Positions 41,456 through 51,207 of a stretch of 64,000 bases of DNA are shown piece after piece. Position 1 is the stretch's first letter. Every line of letters starts with the position of its first letter. The DNA is taken from positions 310,001 to 374,000 of the forward strand of contig CAWFAS010000002.1 in assembly GCA_963813895.1 (NCBI GenBank), read 5' to 3'. The position numbers and the translations under genes are program-made. Source of the stretch: DASZWJ01 sp963813895. GTDB taxonomy: Bacteria > Pseudomonadota > Gammaproteobacteria > JAURND01. The notes beneath the pieces are model-generated. The model saw only the letters and a list, made by a program, of their open reading frames with translations, was not told the origin of the DNA and did no database searches.

Positions 41456-44167
41456 ATGAACGAACTCCTCACCCCTTTCTACGAAGAAGTCGTACTGAAG
41501 TACCACCTCTTCAACGGCCTATTTTTAACCTTACCTTTTGGTGGAACAGAAGAAGCCGGCACATTACTATCAGTATTCGCCAAGCACTGCCAGACTGAAA
41601 TCAACAAAGGTAAAAACCCCAGCGCCATTATTAAAAGTTTTTTTGCTAAAAACGGTCACATCCAGAATGAAAAGGATGAAATTAATTTATTGTTCAGAAT
41701 GATGCAATTTGTAGAACGACAAGTAGTATTATTCGACGCTTTAGAAGATGCTGCCTTTGCCGACACCCATAATTTGAAGGGTCGAGGTTCTTTACATAAC
41801 CTCTTCATTAAAGTGATTAATAACCAGCGGCGGCAAGATTTTATAAAGCAAATTTCAGACTACCAAGTAAAGATCGTATTAACTGCTCACCCGACCCAAT
41901 TCTATCCCTACTCTATTTTAGCTATTTTGACCCAACTAGGCCCGGCCTTACGCAATAATAACCTAAAGCAAATTAGCCTATTACTCTTGCAGATGGGCAA
42001 AACCTCGTTTCGACAACGGCAAAAACCCACTCCACTACAAGAAGCACAGAGTTTATTATGGTATTTAGAAAATATTTTTTATCCAGTGATTCCGGAAATT
42101 CAAGCTGAGATTGATCACGCATTAAAGGACTTCAGCTATCAAGGAAAAAAATTAACCCCCCCCATTGGCCTGCAGTGTAGCGCATTGGATGGGATAACCC
42201 TGGCTGTTACTCCTGACAGCAGCGAACCGCCCCCCAAATGCATAGAGCTAGGATTCTGGCCAGGAGGTGATCGTGACGGCAATCCCTTCGTCACTGCCGA
42301 AACTACCCTGGAGGTGGCACGCCTGCTGAAATCAAGAATATTACGTATGTACATACGAGAATTAGCACAATTAGTAAAAAAATTAACTTTTGAAGGTATT
42401 TTAGATCCGTTAGAAGGGATTAAAAAGAAAGTTGAAGATACCTTTCTTCAATCCCAATTGACCACTGCTCAGAAACCTAATGCTGCCGTTTATCTCAATG
42501 ACACGGCATTATTGTCAGACCTGGAACAACTTAAAACCTTATTAATCATTGAGCACAATTCATTATTTCTAAATTTGCTAGAGCAATTTATTACTAAAAT
42601 TCGCTGCTTTGGTTTTTATTTTGCCGCAATGGATATGCGCGAAACGGCTAATATTCACCGCGAAGTTTGTGCAGCATTATTAAAGGAATTAGCCAAAGAT
42701 ACTCATATCCATATTAATCCTAAACAACTGCAATCTTATACCCAATTAAGCGATATTCAAAAAATAACGGTGCTTGAGGAATTAATACAGCAGAAAATAA
42801 CTTACCAGCCACCCTCACAACAGAGCAACAAATTGCTAGAAAGTAATATGCTATCTTTAGCGACCATTCCTGCCATTCAAATGCAAAATGGTGAGAAAGG
42901 CCTTTGCCGTTATATTATCAGCAATACCAGTTCTGCCTTAGATCTACTTGAATTACTCGCCCTGCTACACTTAACCCCAGGTTTTAAGCATCGCATCAGT
43001 GTGGATATTATTCCTTTGTTTGAAAGCATTACCGATTTGGAAAACTGTAAACAAATTATGACGCAAGTGTATGACAACACAACCTATCGAGCGCATTTGC
43101 AGCAGCGAGGGAATAATCAAATCATCATGCTGGGATTTTCTGATGGCACTAAAGATGGGGGATACGTTGCGGCTAATTGGTCTATTTATCAAGCTAAATT
43201 GCAACTAACTGCACTTTCAAAACAATATGGCATCCATGTTACTTTTTTTGACGGACGGGGCGGCCCCCCAGCCCGCGGCGGCGGTAAAACTCATGCATTT
43301 TACCGTTCATTAGGCAGTAAAATTAAACACCGTAGGCCGCAATTGACAGTGCAAGGGCAAACCATTAGCACTAATTTCGGCACGCATGACTCAGCTAAAT
43401 ACAACATAGAGCAATTACTTACGGCAAGCTTGGAAGATTTAATCTTTACAGAAGAAGCAAATGATCTTACTGATAAAGAAATAGAACTGCTGGAACAATT
43501 ATCCCTAGCTGGTAAAACCGCTTACTTAGATTTAAAAAACAATAAATTATTTGTGCCCTACCTGGAACAGATGACACCCCTTAAATTCTTCAGCGAATTA
43601 AATATAGGTAGCCGGCCCACTACGCGGAAAAAAACTGCACAATTACGCCTGACTGATTTACGGGCCATTCCGTTTGTAGGATCCTGGAGCCAACTAAAAC
43701 AAAATATCCCCGGTTATTATGGGTTCGGATCGGCATTACAACAATTAATCAAACAAGGCAAACAAAAGGCATTGTCCCAGTTATACGATCATTCTTTGTT
43801 TTTCAGAACCTTGGTTGAAAATACTATGATGAGCCTATCCAAAACCTATTTCCCATTAACCGCTTATATGAAGAAAGACCCGGAGTTTGGCGGCTTTTGG
43901 CAAAAACTATCGGCCGAAGCAGAACTAACCAAAAAATTATTATTGAAAATTTCCGGCCAGACCTGTCTGCTCGAGGCTGATACTTTAAACCGAGAATCTA
44001 TTAAACTGCGGGAGGAAATTGTTCTACCCCTATTAGTCATCCAACAATTTGCCATGATGCGGCTGAAGGAGCTAGCTGATCAAGACAGTAATTTATCTAC
44101 CATTTATAAGAAAATGATTCTCAAAGCTATGGCAGCCAATACTAATGCTAGTCGTAATTCGGCGTAG
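41456..44167 (+). CDS. ppc: Phosphoenolpyruvate carboxylase
   Basis: A 903-residue enzyme that carboxylates PEP to oxaloacetate, feeding the TCA cycle. Catalytic His145 lies in VLTAHPTQ. FWPGGDRDGNPFVT, VTFFDGRGGPPARGGGKTH (the glycine-rich active-site loop), LGFSDGTKDGGY and a typical C-terminus lacking the last QNTG (ends NTNASRNSA) are seen. Length is normal. It is flanked on both sides by family B palindromes, so it is probably monocistronic. Confidence 0.96.
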   Translation: MNELLTPFYEEVVLKYHLFNGLFLTLPFGGTEEAGTLLSVFAKHCQTEINKGKNPSAIIKSFFAKNGHIQNEKDEINLLFRMMQFVERQVVLFDALEDAAFADTHNLKGRGSLHNLFIKVINNQRRQDFIKQISDYQVKIVLTAHPTQFYPYSILAILTQLGPALRNNNLKQISLLLLQMGKTSFRQRQKPTPLQEAQSLLWYLENIFYPVIPEIQAEIDHALKDFSYQGKKLTPPIGLQCSALDGITLAVTPDSSEPPPKCIELGFWPGGDRDGNPFVTAETTLEVARLLKSRILRMYIRELAQLVKKLTFEGILDPLEGIKKKVEDTFLQSQLTTAQKPNAAVYLNDTALLSDLEQLKTLLIIEHNSLFLNLLEQFITKIRCFGFYFAAMDMRETANIHREVCAALLKELAKDTHIHINPKQLQSYTQLSDIQKITVLEELIQQKITYQPPSQQSNKLLESNMLSLATIPAIQMQNGEKGLCRYIISNTSSALDLLELLALLHLTPGFKHRISVDIIPLFESITDLENCKQIMTQVYDNTTYRAHLQQRGNNQIIMLGFSDGTKDGGYVAANWSIYQAKLQLTALSKQYGIHVTFFDGRGGPPARGGGKTHAFYRSLGSKIKHRRPQLTVQGQTISTNFGTHDSAKYNIEQLLTASLEDLIFTEEANDLTDKEIELLEQLSLAGKTAYLDLKNNKLFVPYLEQMTPLKFFSELNIGSRPTTRKKTAQLRLTDLRAIPFVGSWSQLKQNIPGYYGFGSALQQLIKQGKQKALSQLYDHSLFFRTLVENTMMSLSKTYFPLTAYMKKDPEFGGFWQKLSAEAELTKKLLLKISGQTCLLEADTLNRESIKLREEIVLPLLVIQQFAMMRLKELADQDSNLSTIYKKMILKAMAANTNASRNSA

Positions 44168-44230
44168 GCTAGAAAGAAGGATAGATTGACTATGGTCATT
44201 GTATAGCTATCGAAGCGAAGAATTCAGGAG

Positions 44231-44388
44231 CCACTAGAAGCTGCCCCCTTCCTAACCTTCCCTCGCAAGCGGGGGCAGGGACTTGCTCGAGCTAGTATGG
44301 GATTGGCTGCATAGCTTAACTTATCCTACCGAAGCAGTCCCTGCCCCCGCTTGCGGGGGAAGGTTAGGAAGGGGGCAGCTTCTAGTGG
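44231..44388. repeat. Palindromic repeat, family B copy 3
   Basis: Inverted repeat between ppc and tadA, with outer arms CCACTAGAAGCTGCCCCC and complement, the CTTCCTAACCTTCC/CGGGGG core and the same ~55-bp centre as the copy at 41133 but inverted. The two copies therefore flank ppc in opposite orientation. Confidence 0.9.
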
Positions 44389-44435
44389 AACTTAACTTGC
44401 AGGACAGGAAAAAACATAAAATTTATTAATAACTT

Positions 44436-44948
44436 ATGACCATAATCTCACCCAAACTCTCCCATCTTATCCCCGATTTCAGCAAGCAAAATTTAGCCAG
44501 CCGTGACCACTACTGGATGCAATATGCTCTCAAAATGGCAGAACGTGCACAGCAACTGGATGAAATTCCAGTAGGTGCAGTTTTGATAGCCGCTGATCAA
44601 ATAATCGGCGAGGGCTGGAATCAGCCAATAACCACATCTGACCCCACCGCGCATGCGGAAATTATCGCCTTACGCCAGGCTACCCATGCTATACAAAATT
44701 ATCGCTTACCCGTCAACTGCACTCTGTACGTTACCTTGGAACCTTGTGCAATGTGTGCCGGAGCATTACTAAATGCTCGCCTAACACGACTGGTGTATGG
44801 CGCACTAGATGCCAAAGCTGGCGCAGTAGCTAGTGTGTTCAGCTTGCTGGATAATCTACAATTAAACCACCGCATCACTTGGGAGGGAGGATGTCTTGCT
44901 ACCTCATGCGCTAACTTACTACAGAATTTTTTTCGCAAGCGACGCTAA
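44436..44948 (+). CDS. tadA: tRNA-specific adenosine deaminase TadA
   Basis: A 170-residue deaminase that makes inosine at the wobble position of tRNA-Arg(ACG). Zinc and catalytic residues are His73-Ala-Glu75 (HAEI) and PCAMC with Cys104 and Cys107. The C-terminal Leu-rich helix with FFRKRR ends the protein as in homologues. The N-terminal ~20 residues (MTIISPKLSHLIPDF) extend beyond the core domain; ATG 44511 (the Met of WMQYALKMAERAQQLDEIP) would give the minimal length, so the start is not certain. Confidence 0.93.
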   Translation: MTIISPKLSHLIPDFSKQNLASRDHYWMQYALKMAERAQQLDEIPVGAVLIAADQIIGEGWNQPITTSDPTAHAEIIALRQATHAIQNYRLPVNCTLYVTLEPCAMCAGALLNARLTRLVYGALDAKAGAVASVFSLLDNLQLNHRITWEGGCLATSCANLLQNFFRKRR

Positions 44949-45035
44949 GCCCATGGCACAAACTTAAACTAAAACCGGCATTAAAGCAGCACAATGGATG
45001 AGCGGGTTTTGGCAACTAATTTAATTCCTATTTGC

Positions 45036-46040
45036 TCAATGATAATGACTATCTGAAGTCACTTTGCCACGAAATACCCAATAGGCATGTAATGTGTAAG
45101 CAAGAATAATGGGAATGAGAAAAAGTACACCCGTGAGTGTAAATAGCTGCGACGCTGGCGGCGATGCTGCCTGCCAAATAGTGATAGCACGCGGCACTGC
45201 GTATGGCCAGATGCTGATGACAAAACCCGTATAGCAAAGAATAAATAGACCAATGCTACAGATAAAAGGCAGATATTCGCGTTTAGCACGCAGGCTCCAG
45301 AACAAGGCGATTGACAACAAAGTAGTATGGACTGGCACAGGAATGAAATAGAGAATATTCGGCCAGGAAAACCAGCGTTCAGCAATGGCGGGCTGTGTTA
45401 GCGGGGTCCATAAGCTTACTGCTAAAATAAATAGGAGCAACAACCACATCAGACGCGAAGCAACTTTATAACACCATAATTGCAGACTTTGTTCAGTTTT
45501 CATGATCAGCCAAGTAGCGCCTAGCAATGCATAACCACATACCAAAGCTAATCCACTCATTACACTAAAGGGGGTCAGCCAACCATAAGCCCCACCCATA
45601 TATTTACCATCCACCACCGGCAATCCTTCGACAAAATGACCCAAAACCATTCCCTGCATGAAAGTGGCCAAAAATGCCCCCCCTGCAAACGACCAATCCC
45701 ACAAATATCGATGCCGAGTCGCCTTGAAGCGAAATTCAAATGCAACACCCCGCAGTATTAAACCCATTAAAAATAAAATTAAAGGTAAATAGAGTGCAGA
45801 TAAGACAATTGCATAAGCCTTGGGAAAGGCAGCGAATAACCCGGCACCGCCTAGTACAAGCCAAGTCTCATTGCCGTCCCACAAAGGCGCGATGCTATTC
45901 ATCATCATATCTTTTTGCTCATGACTGTGCACAAATGGAAATAAAATACCGATACCTAAATCGAATCCGTCCAGTATGACATACATAATTAAGCCAAAGC
46001 CGATAACTGCTGCCCAGATGACTGACGTATCCACATTCAT
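45036..46040 (-). CDS. cydB: Cytochrome bd-type quinol oxidase subunit II
   Basis: A 334-residue membrane subunit with about eight to nine helices. Family signatures: AVIGFGLIMYVILDGFDLGIGIL, WDGNETWLVLGGAGLFAAFP and the FQGM/FMQGMVLGHFV segment. ATG 46040, overlapping the cydA stop (ATGA) and preceded by GGAGAA, is preferred to the ORF-maximal GTG-type start at 46058. It serves as the second subunit of a terminal oxidase for low-oxygen respiration. Confidence 0.93.
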   Translation of the reverse strand: MNVDTSVIWAAVIGFGLIMYVILDGFDLGIGILFPFVHSHEQKDMMMNSIAPLWDGNETWLVLGGAGLFAAFPKAYAIVLSALYLPLILFLMGLILRGVAFEFRFKATRHRYLWDWSFAGGAFLATFMQGMVLGHFVEGLPVVDGKYMGGAYGWLTPFSVMSGLALVCGYALLGATWLIMKTEQSLQLWCYKVASRLMWLLLLFILAVSLWTPLTQPAIAERWFSWPNILYFIPVPVHTTLLSIALFWSLRAKREYLPFICSIGLFILCYTGFVISIWPYAVPRAITIWQAASPPASQLFTLTGVLFLIPIILAYTLHAYWVFRGKVTSDSHYH

Positions 46041-47410
46041 GGTTTCTTCTCCAGCCACGAGGACAAACGGTCAGGCGTTTCAGTATAAGGGATTTCTTCA
46101 GGCCCTTTACGCACCAGATAGACTAAATAGAAAATAAATGTCCCTAGCAAAGTTAAATACAGCACCATAAATGCAACTAGGGTGATGAATACCGAGGAAG
46201 CCGGCAAAATGGAAGCAGCATCTTTAGTGCGCAGTAACCCATAAATAACCCAGGGCTGCCTGCCGGTTTCAGTGGTAAACCAACCCGTTATAACCGCTAC
46301 GAAGCCTAATGGTGAAATCAGCACACACCAACGCCAGAATCTCGGGCTGGAAAAAAGCCTTTTACGCATACGCAGATATTGTGCTGTAAATGCTGTGAGA
46401 ATAAAAATCAGACCTATCCCGACCATCACCCGGAACGAAAAGAACACAATGGGGACATAGGGGCGATCTTCTTTGGGGACTGTTTTGAGTCCTCGAATTT
46501 CACCATTCAATTCATGAGTCAAAATAATGCTACCTAACTTGGGGATCTCAACAGCATAATGATTAGTCTCTTGCTTCGGATCAGGAATAGCAAATAAGGT
46601 GAGTGGCGCACTACGCTCCGTGTCCCATCGCCCCTCCATAGCCGATACTTTCAAAGTCTGATATTTGAAGGTGTTCAAACCATGCATGTCGCCTAAAATT
46701 AATTGTAGCGGTGCCAATACTAAGGTGGCCCCTATAGCCAAAGAAAAAGTTGCGCGCGCCAACTCTAAATGACGCTGTTTTATTAAATACCAGGCCGCTA
46801 TGCCGGCAATGAGAAAACTGCCGCTCAGCAAAGACGCAGTCACCATATGCATAAAACGATAGGGAAAGGATGGGTTAAAAATGACCTGCAGCCAGTTAGC
46901 TACTGAGAACACACTATTTTCCAGGTGAAACCCCGCAGGAGTTTGCATCCAGGAATTAGCCGATAATATCCAAAATGCTGACAGAACTGTGCCAACAGCC
47001 ACCATTAAAGTGGAAAATAGATGTACGCCAGCAGTTACGCGCTTCCAGCCAAATAGCATAACTCCTAAAAAGCCTGCTTCCAGGAAAAAAGCAGTCATCA
47101 CTTCATAACTCATGAGTGGCCCTACTACATTGCCAGCAATCTCTGAAAAGCGGCTAAAATTTGTGCCAAACTCATAGGAGAGCACAATACCAGACACTAC
47201 CCCCATGCCAAAAGCCAAAGCAAAGATCTTTGTCCAGAAGCGACATAGCTGATAGTAAATAATTTTACGGGTTTTAAGCCAGGCAATTTCCCATACCACT
47301 AAATACAGGGCCAAACCAATCGTTAACGTTGGGAATAGGATATGAAATGAAAGTGTAAACGCGAACTGAATGCGTGACAAAATAACGGGATCTAAATACA
47401 TGGAGCACAT
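46037..47410 (-). CDS. cydA: Cytochrome bd-type quinol oxidase subunit I (short Q-loop)
   Basis: A 457-residue heme subunit. Heme ligand His23 lies in FAFTLSFHILFP, and further conserved blocks are GFLGVMLFGWKRV, FAIPDPKQETN and GWFTTETGRQPWVIYG. At 457 residues it lacks the long Q-loop insertion of E. coli CydA (522), so it belongs to the short-Q-loop (CIO/CioA-like) class, often cyanide-insensitive. It is overlapped by cydB. A family A palindrome lies about 75 bp upstream of its start. Confidence 0.94.
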   Translation of the reverse strand: MCSMYLDPVILSRIQFAFTLSFHILFPTLTIGLALYLVVWEIAWLKTRKIIYYQLCRFWTKIFALAFGMGVVSGIVLSYEFGTNFSRFSEIAGNVVGPLMSYEVMTAFFLEAGFLGVMLFGWKRVTAGVHLFSTLMVAVGTVLSAFWILSANSWMQTPAGFHLENSVFSVANWLQVIFNPSFPYRFMHMVTASLLSGSFLIAGIAAWYLIKQRHLELARATFSLAIGATLVLAPLQLILGDMHGLNTFKYQTLKVSAMEGRWDTERSAPLTLFAIPDPKQETNHYAVEIPKLGSIILTHELNGEIRGLKTVPKEDRPYVPIVFFSFRVMVGIGLIFILTAFTAQYLRMRKRLFSSPRFWRWCVLISPLGFVAVITGWFTTETGRQPWVIYGLLRTKDAASILPASSVFITLVAFMVLYLTLLGTFIFYLVYLVRKGPEEIPYTETPDRLSSWLEKKP

Positions 47411-47485
47411 GTTCCCATTGGGAAGGGGGTAGTTACATAGTAACTCTTATCGTTGTCTAGCTTCAAGCGCTGTGTTCCGCCCTCC

Positions 47486-47612
47486 CCCCTGCTACGTCGT
47501 CCCGCGGCTTGTCCGCGGGATCCAGAAACAGCCTAAAGCCTGCTGAGGGGAAAGTAATTATTTCCCAAGCCCCTGGATCCCGCGGACAAGCCGCGGGACG
47601 ACGTAGCAGGGG
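47486..47612. repeat. Palindromic repeat, family A copy 2
   Basis: A near-perfect inverted repeat between the divergently placed ends of the sugar porter and cydA promoter. Arms CCCCTGCTACGTCGTCCCGC... and ...GCGGGACGACGTAGCAGGGG, with GGATCCAG at their inner ends, enclose a ~47-bp loop that is unlike that of copy 1. It ends 18 bp before the sugar porter stop, so it may also stabilise that transcript. Confidence 0.88.
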
Positions 47613-47630
47613 AAGCTGTGACGGCAGGTC

Positions 47631-49034
47631 CTATTTCTTTAACTTCTCTTCTAATTCTTCTAAGGTAATACCTTTAGTTTCCGGAACAAATCTGGCAACA
47701 AAGATAATAGCCAATATACAGAAACCGGCAAATAAATAAAACAAGGAGGGTCTACCAAAAGCTTCCATAAATGATAGCGCGTAACGCATAGCTAATCCGG
47801 CAAATGTCCAGTTAACCATGGTGGTTATGGTCATACCCACTTCACGTCCTTTTAATGGGAATATTTCTGAACAAACCAACCAGGCCACCGGCCCCCAGGA
47901 AAATGCAAATCCGAATATATAAACTATTACTGCGGCCAACAATACATCTTTAGGAATACTACCTATCAAGGAAGGGTCTCCGGCATTTCCAATAGACTCA
48001 AACGCCAAACCGGCAGCGATCATGCTAATCATCATGATTACGGCACCTACGTATAACAATTTTTTACGACCCCACTTCTCAACTAAATATATAGCAGGAA
48101 ATGTAAACAACATGTTGACGGTGGGCACAGTCATCATGGCAATCAACCCTTTCATGCCGGCAAAGCCAAAAATAGTCGGCGCGTAGTAAATCATCACATT
48201 GATACCCACCAACTGCTGAAACATTTGCAATACAATACCAATGAGGAGAATTTTTATAAAATTACCCTTCAATAGAGCCTTTACACTATGTTTTTCAGCT
48301 AATACCTGTTCAATTTCATTAATTTCAACTTCGACTTCTTTTTCTGAGCTAAAGGTTCTGCGCAGCACTTTCATCGCTTGCCCCTTTTTACCCTTGAGCA
48401 TCAGCCAGCGTGGGCTTTCTGGAAGGAACAAACTACCCAACAGCATAAGCACAGCAAATGCTGAAATGACTAAAAACATCAACGGTAATGCAACGCTAGA
48501 ATCGACAAATATCCGGGCAATAAATACATTTGTGACTGAAATGAGGAAAATACCTATGGTAATCATTAACTGAAATAATGTCCCCATTGAACCACGTATC
48601 GAGGCAGGCGCAGTTTCTGATAAGTAAAGAGGAGTGATAAAAGAAGCAACCCCTACACCAAATCCAAGGATAAATCGGCAAACGCTTAACAGGGCAAATG
48701 ACGGTAAGGTGGCAGAAACCAATGAAGCGACAGTAAAAATGAGTCCGGCAAATACTAAGCTTTTTTTCCGGCCGAGAAATCTGGCAAATAAACCAGAAAG
48801 TAAAGCACCAATAACACCGCCGGTTGCTAAAATAGCGGAATATTTTTCCGCACCACTGGTATCTAAATGATAAGTTGATTTAATGGTACTAAGGGAATTA
48901 GCAATAAACCCTTGGTCTAACCCGAATAATAATCCTCCTAAAGCGCCAATTAAACAAATAAAATAAACAATTAATTTATATCCGCTTTGATCTACTCTGC
49001 CTACTTGCTGGCTACTTAAAAGTTGTGCATTCAT
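47631..49034 (-). CDS. MFS sugar porter (SP family)
   Basis: A 467-residue sugar/H+ symporter-type protein with twelve helices. SP signatures are GGLLFGLDQGFI in helix 1, RFLGRKKSLV, PESPRWLMLKGK after helix 6, GINVMIYYAP in helix 7, VEKWGRKKLLYV and PETKGITLEELE at the C-terminus. ATG 49034, preceded by TGGAGAT, is preferred over the open extension to 49085. Likely substrate is a hexose or pentose (XylE/GalP/GLUT-like), but not determinable. Confidence 0.92.
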   Translation of the reverse strand: MNAQLLSSQQVGRVDQSGYKLIVYFICLIGALGGLLFGLDQGFIANSLSTIKSTYHLDTSGAEKYSAILATGGVIGALLSGLFARFLGRKKSLVFAGLIFTVASLVSATLPSFALLSVCRFILGFGVGVASFITPLYLSETAPASIRGSMGTLFQLMITIGIFLISVTNVFIARIFVDSSVALPLMFLVISAFAVLMLLGSLFLPESPRWLMLKGKKGQAMKVLRRTFSSEKEVEVEINEIEQVLAEKHSVKALLKGNFIKILLIGIVLQMFQQLVGINVMIYYAPTIFGFAGMKGLIAMMTVPTVNMLFTFPAIYLVEKWGRKKLLYVGAVIMMISMIAAGLAFESIGNAGDPSLIGSIPKDVLLAAVIVYIFGFAFSWGPVAWLVCSEIFPLKGREVGMTITTMVNWTFAGLAMRYALSFMEAFGRPSLFYLFAGFCILAIIFVARFVPETKGITLEELEEKLKK

Positions 49035-49502
49035 AAAAACAATATCTCCAGGTTTAATGTAATGTCTTCCAACCACCCTCTCCAAATCCAGAAATCTGCA
49101 GGTCTCTAAATGTGCCCAGATTAAATCTGGTTATGAAAAATCACAGAAAAAATCTATTTTCCGAATGGCTACAGTTTGCAACGGTATAATATACACAAAA
49201 GGGACCGTTAAAATCTACATTTCACGCAATTTATAAAGCGGCTTACATAAAACATGCTGCAGCGCAGCATAATAGTGTAAGTTATCAGAAGAGTATATAC
49301 AGTAATCGCAGAATTGCTAGCTTGAGGTGGTTTGGAAATACTTGGATATTGAGATATAGCTTTAAGGATGCCTGCGTGTGGCAGGGCTAAGAAAGACTTA
49401 ATTCGATTGGATATTAGGGAACACCACACGCAACTCAAATTTGGCTGGTTAGCCACAACCAAAAATAGGCTTTAAAACAAAAACGGGGGATTTAAACAAG
49501 GT

Positions 49503-49823
49503 TTAACTGCCAACTGGCACTTCTGGAACAATGCCGCCCTGCGCTTCACAGTCACGGGCATGCATATACACACCACCCTTACCTTGGCAAGCATTCTTGC
49601 CACTGCACGAGTTTACATTACGGCAAGTCGTTGTGACCAACTGGCAAGAACTCTGCCCACGACAGGAATTCACTCCATAACAGAGAATTTCATTATTAAC
49701 CGGTGGATTTACTTGAACTATTGGATTATTGCCAACACCGAGTGGGCCGCTTGCACATCCCTTTAGGCTCAATGATATTGCTGTAGCCAATGCTACTCCA
49801 ACTAATTTATTTTTTATAGCCAT
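49503..49823 (-). CDS. Cys-rich bufferin-like lipoprotein (BufA2-type)
   Basis: A 106-residue protein with a lipoprotein signal (lipobox-like SLKGC, Cys at about residue 23). Its mature part repeats CYGVNSCRGQSSC, CRNVNSCSGKNACQGKGG and RDCEAQGG, a spacing of cysteines characteristic of BufA2-type bufferins (small periplasmic metal-binding peptides that protect against copper and other metals). The usual partner genes bufB and bufC are not nearby. Start ATG 49823 follows AGGGAG. Bufferin assignment is from pattern memory and should be checked. Confidence 0.6.
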   Translation of the reverse strand: MAIKNKLVGVALATAISLSLKGCASGPLGVGNNPIVQVNPPVNNEILCYGVNSCRGQSSCQLVTTTCRNVNSCSGKNACQGKGGVYMHARDCEAQGGIVPEVPVGS

Positions 49824-49923
49824 CTAATTACTCCCTTAATTGTGACGCATATCTTAAGGATAGATGCTGTCTCAGAAAATGCAAATAAGCAGAGAATAAT
49901 GCGTGGTTTTAAGGGAGGTAGCG

Positions 49924-50898
49924 CTAAGACAAAGAAGGTAGCTTCACATTGACACAATTCTGCAGTCGGCCTGATAAAAACTCCGCTACATTAGATACCG
50001 TTGTTTTCAATAACCGCATCCGCGCGGCTTTACTGGCCCAACCAATGTGGGGTGTTATGATACAATTCCTAGCAGTTAGCAAGGGGTTATCTACCTTAGG
50101 TGGCTCATCAGTTAACACATCCAGACCTGCACCCGCAATCTGGCCCGCGTTAAGCGCCTCAGCCAAACTCTCTTCATCAATCAGACCCCCTCGACTAGTA
50201 TTAATTAATAAAACATTGGGTTTCATAAGCGCTAGAGTTCTATCATTAATGAGGCGTGAGGTGTCTGGAGTGAGCGGACAATGTAGACTGACGACATCGC
50301 TTTTTTGTAATAGAACATCTAATGCAACGAAATGTAAGTGACGTTGATTTTCCCCAGGGGTTCTGGAATGTACCAATACATCCAAACCCAAGGTCTGCGC
50401 CAGATTCGCCACCCTTTTTCCAATGTGACCATAGCCAATTATGCCCAGTGTCATGCCATGAAGCTCGGTTAATGGCCGCTTCCAGTAACAAAAATCAGGG
50501 CTACGTGACCATTCCCCGGCACGTACTGAATCTGAGTGTAATGCCACCTGATTAGTTAGCTCTAACAATAGCGCGAAGGTCATTTGAACTACCGAATATG
50601 TACTATAGGCAGGCACATTAGTGACCACAATGTTGTATTCATCCGCAGCCGCTATATCTATGATATTAAACCCAGTCGCAGAAACTCCTATGTAACGTAA
50701 CTTGGGCAGCTGAACAATGGTATTACGATCGAATTTAACTTTATTAGTAATAATTATTTCCGCTTCGCGCGCTCGAGCTATGATCCTATCAACCGGTGTA
50801 CGATCATGAACAGTGCATGACCCCAGCTCCATGAGCTCCTGCCAGGACAAATCCCCTGGGTTAAGGGTATGTCCATCTATTACAACCATGTCCATCAT
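49924..50898 (-). CDS. D-isomer specific 2-hydroxyacid dehydrogenase
   Basis: A 324-residue NAD(P)-dependent dehydrogenase of the D-2-hydroxyacid family (glycerate/hydroxypyruvate type). Rossmann loop GIIGYGHIGKRVANLA, the catalytic Arg in NTSRGGLIDEESL, Glu in DVLTDEPP and His in ITPHIGWAS make up the expected triad. Start ATG 50898 is preceded by AGGAG. Best guess is glycerate or glyoxylate/hydroxypyruvate reduction (hprA-like), substrate unproven. Confidence 0.92.
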   Translation of the reverse strand: MMDMVVIDGHTLNPGDLSWQELMELGSCTVHDRTPVDRIIARAREAEIIITNKVKFDRNTIVQLPKLRYIGVSATGFNIIDIAAADEYNIVVTNVPAYSTYSVVQMTFALLLELTNQVALHSDSVRAGEWSRSPDFCYWKRPLTELHGMTLGIIGYGHIGKRVANLAQTLGLDVLVHSRTPGENQRHLHFVALDVLLQKSDVVSLHCPLTPDTSRLINDRTLALMKPNVLLINTSRGGLIDEESLAEALNAGQIAGAGLDVLTDEPPKVDNPLLTARNCIITPHIGWASKAARMRLLKTTVSNVAEFLSGRLQNCVNVKLPSLS

Positions 50899-51207
50899 CT
50901 TTCTCCTATTTTCTTAAATTCCCCAATATCATAAATAAAGCTAAATCACTATCCAAGAACAAATCAATCAAATGGTTACGACTTAGGATTGGAACTATTT
51001 ATAAGTGAATCACATCATAAAATTAAGTCAATACCATTTATTTTTGCCACAATATTTATAAATTGAAACATCGACTATTTGCTGCTACAATCGAGAATTA
51101 GTTTTTCCTGATATGCATATATAATGCTTTTTTGTATGTATAATATACAAACAACCATACCCAGTATGGATTGTTTCTCTTCTTCTACCTTCCCGGGAGA
51201 AAAAACA

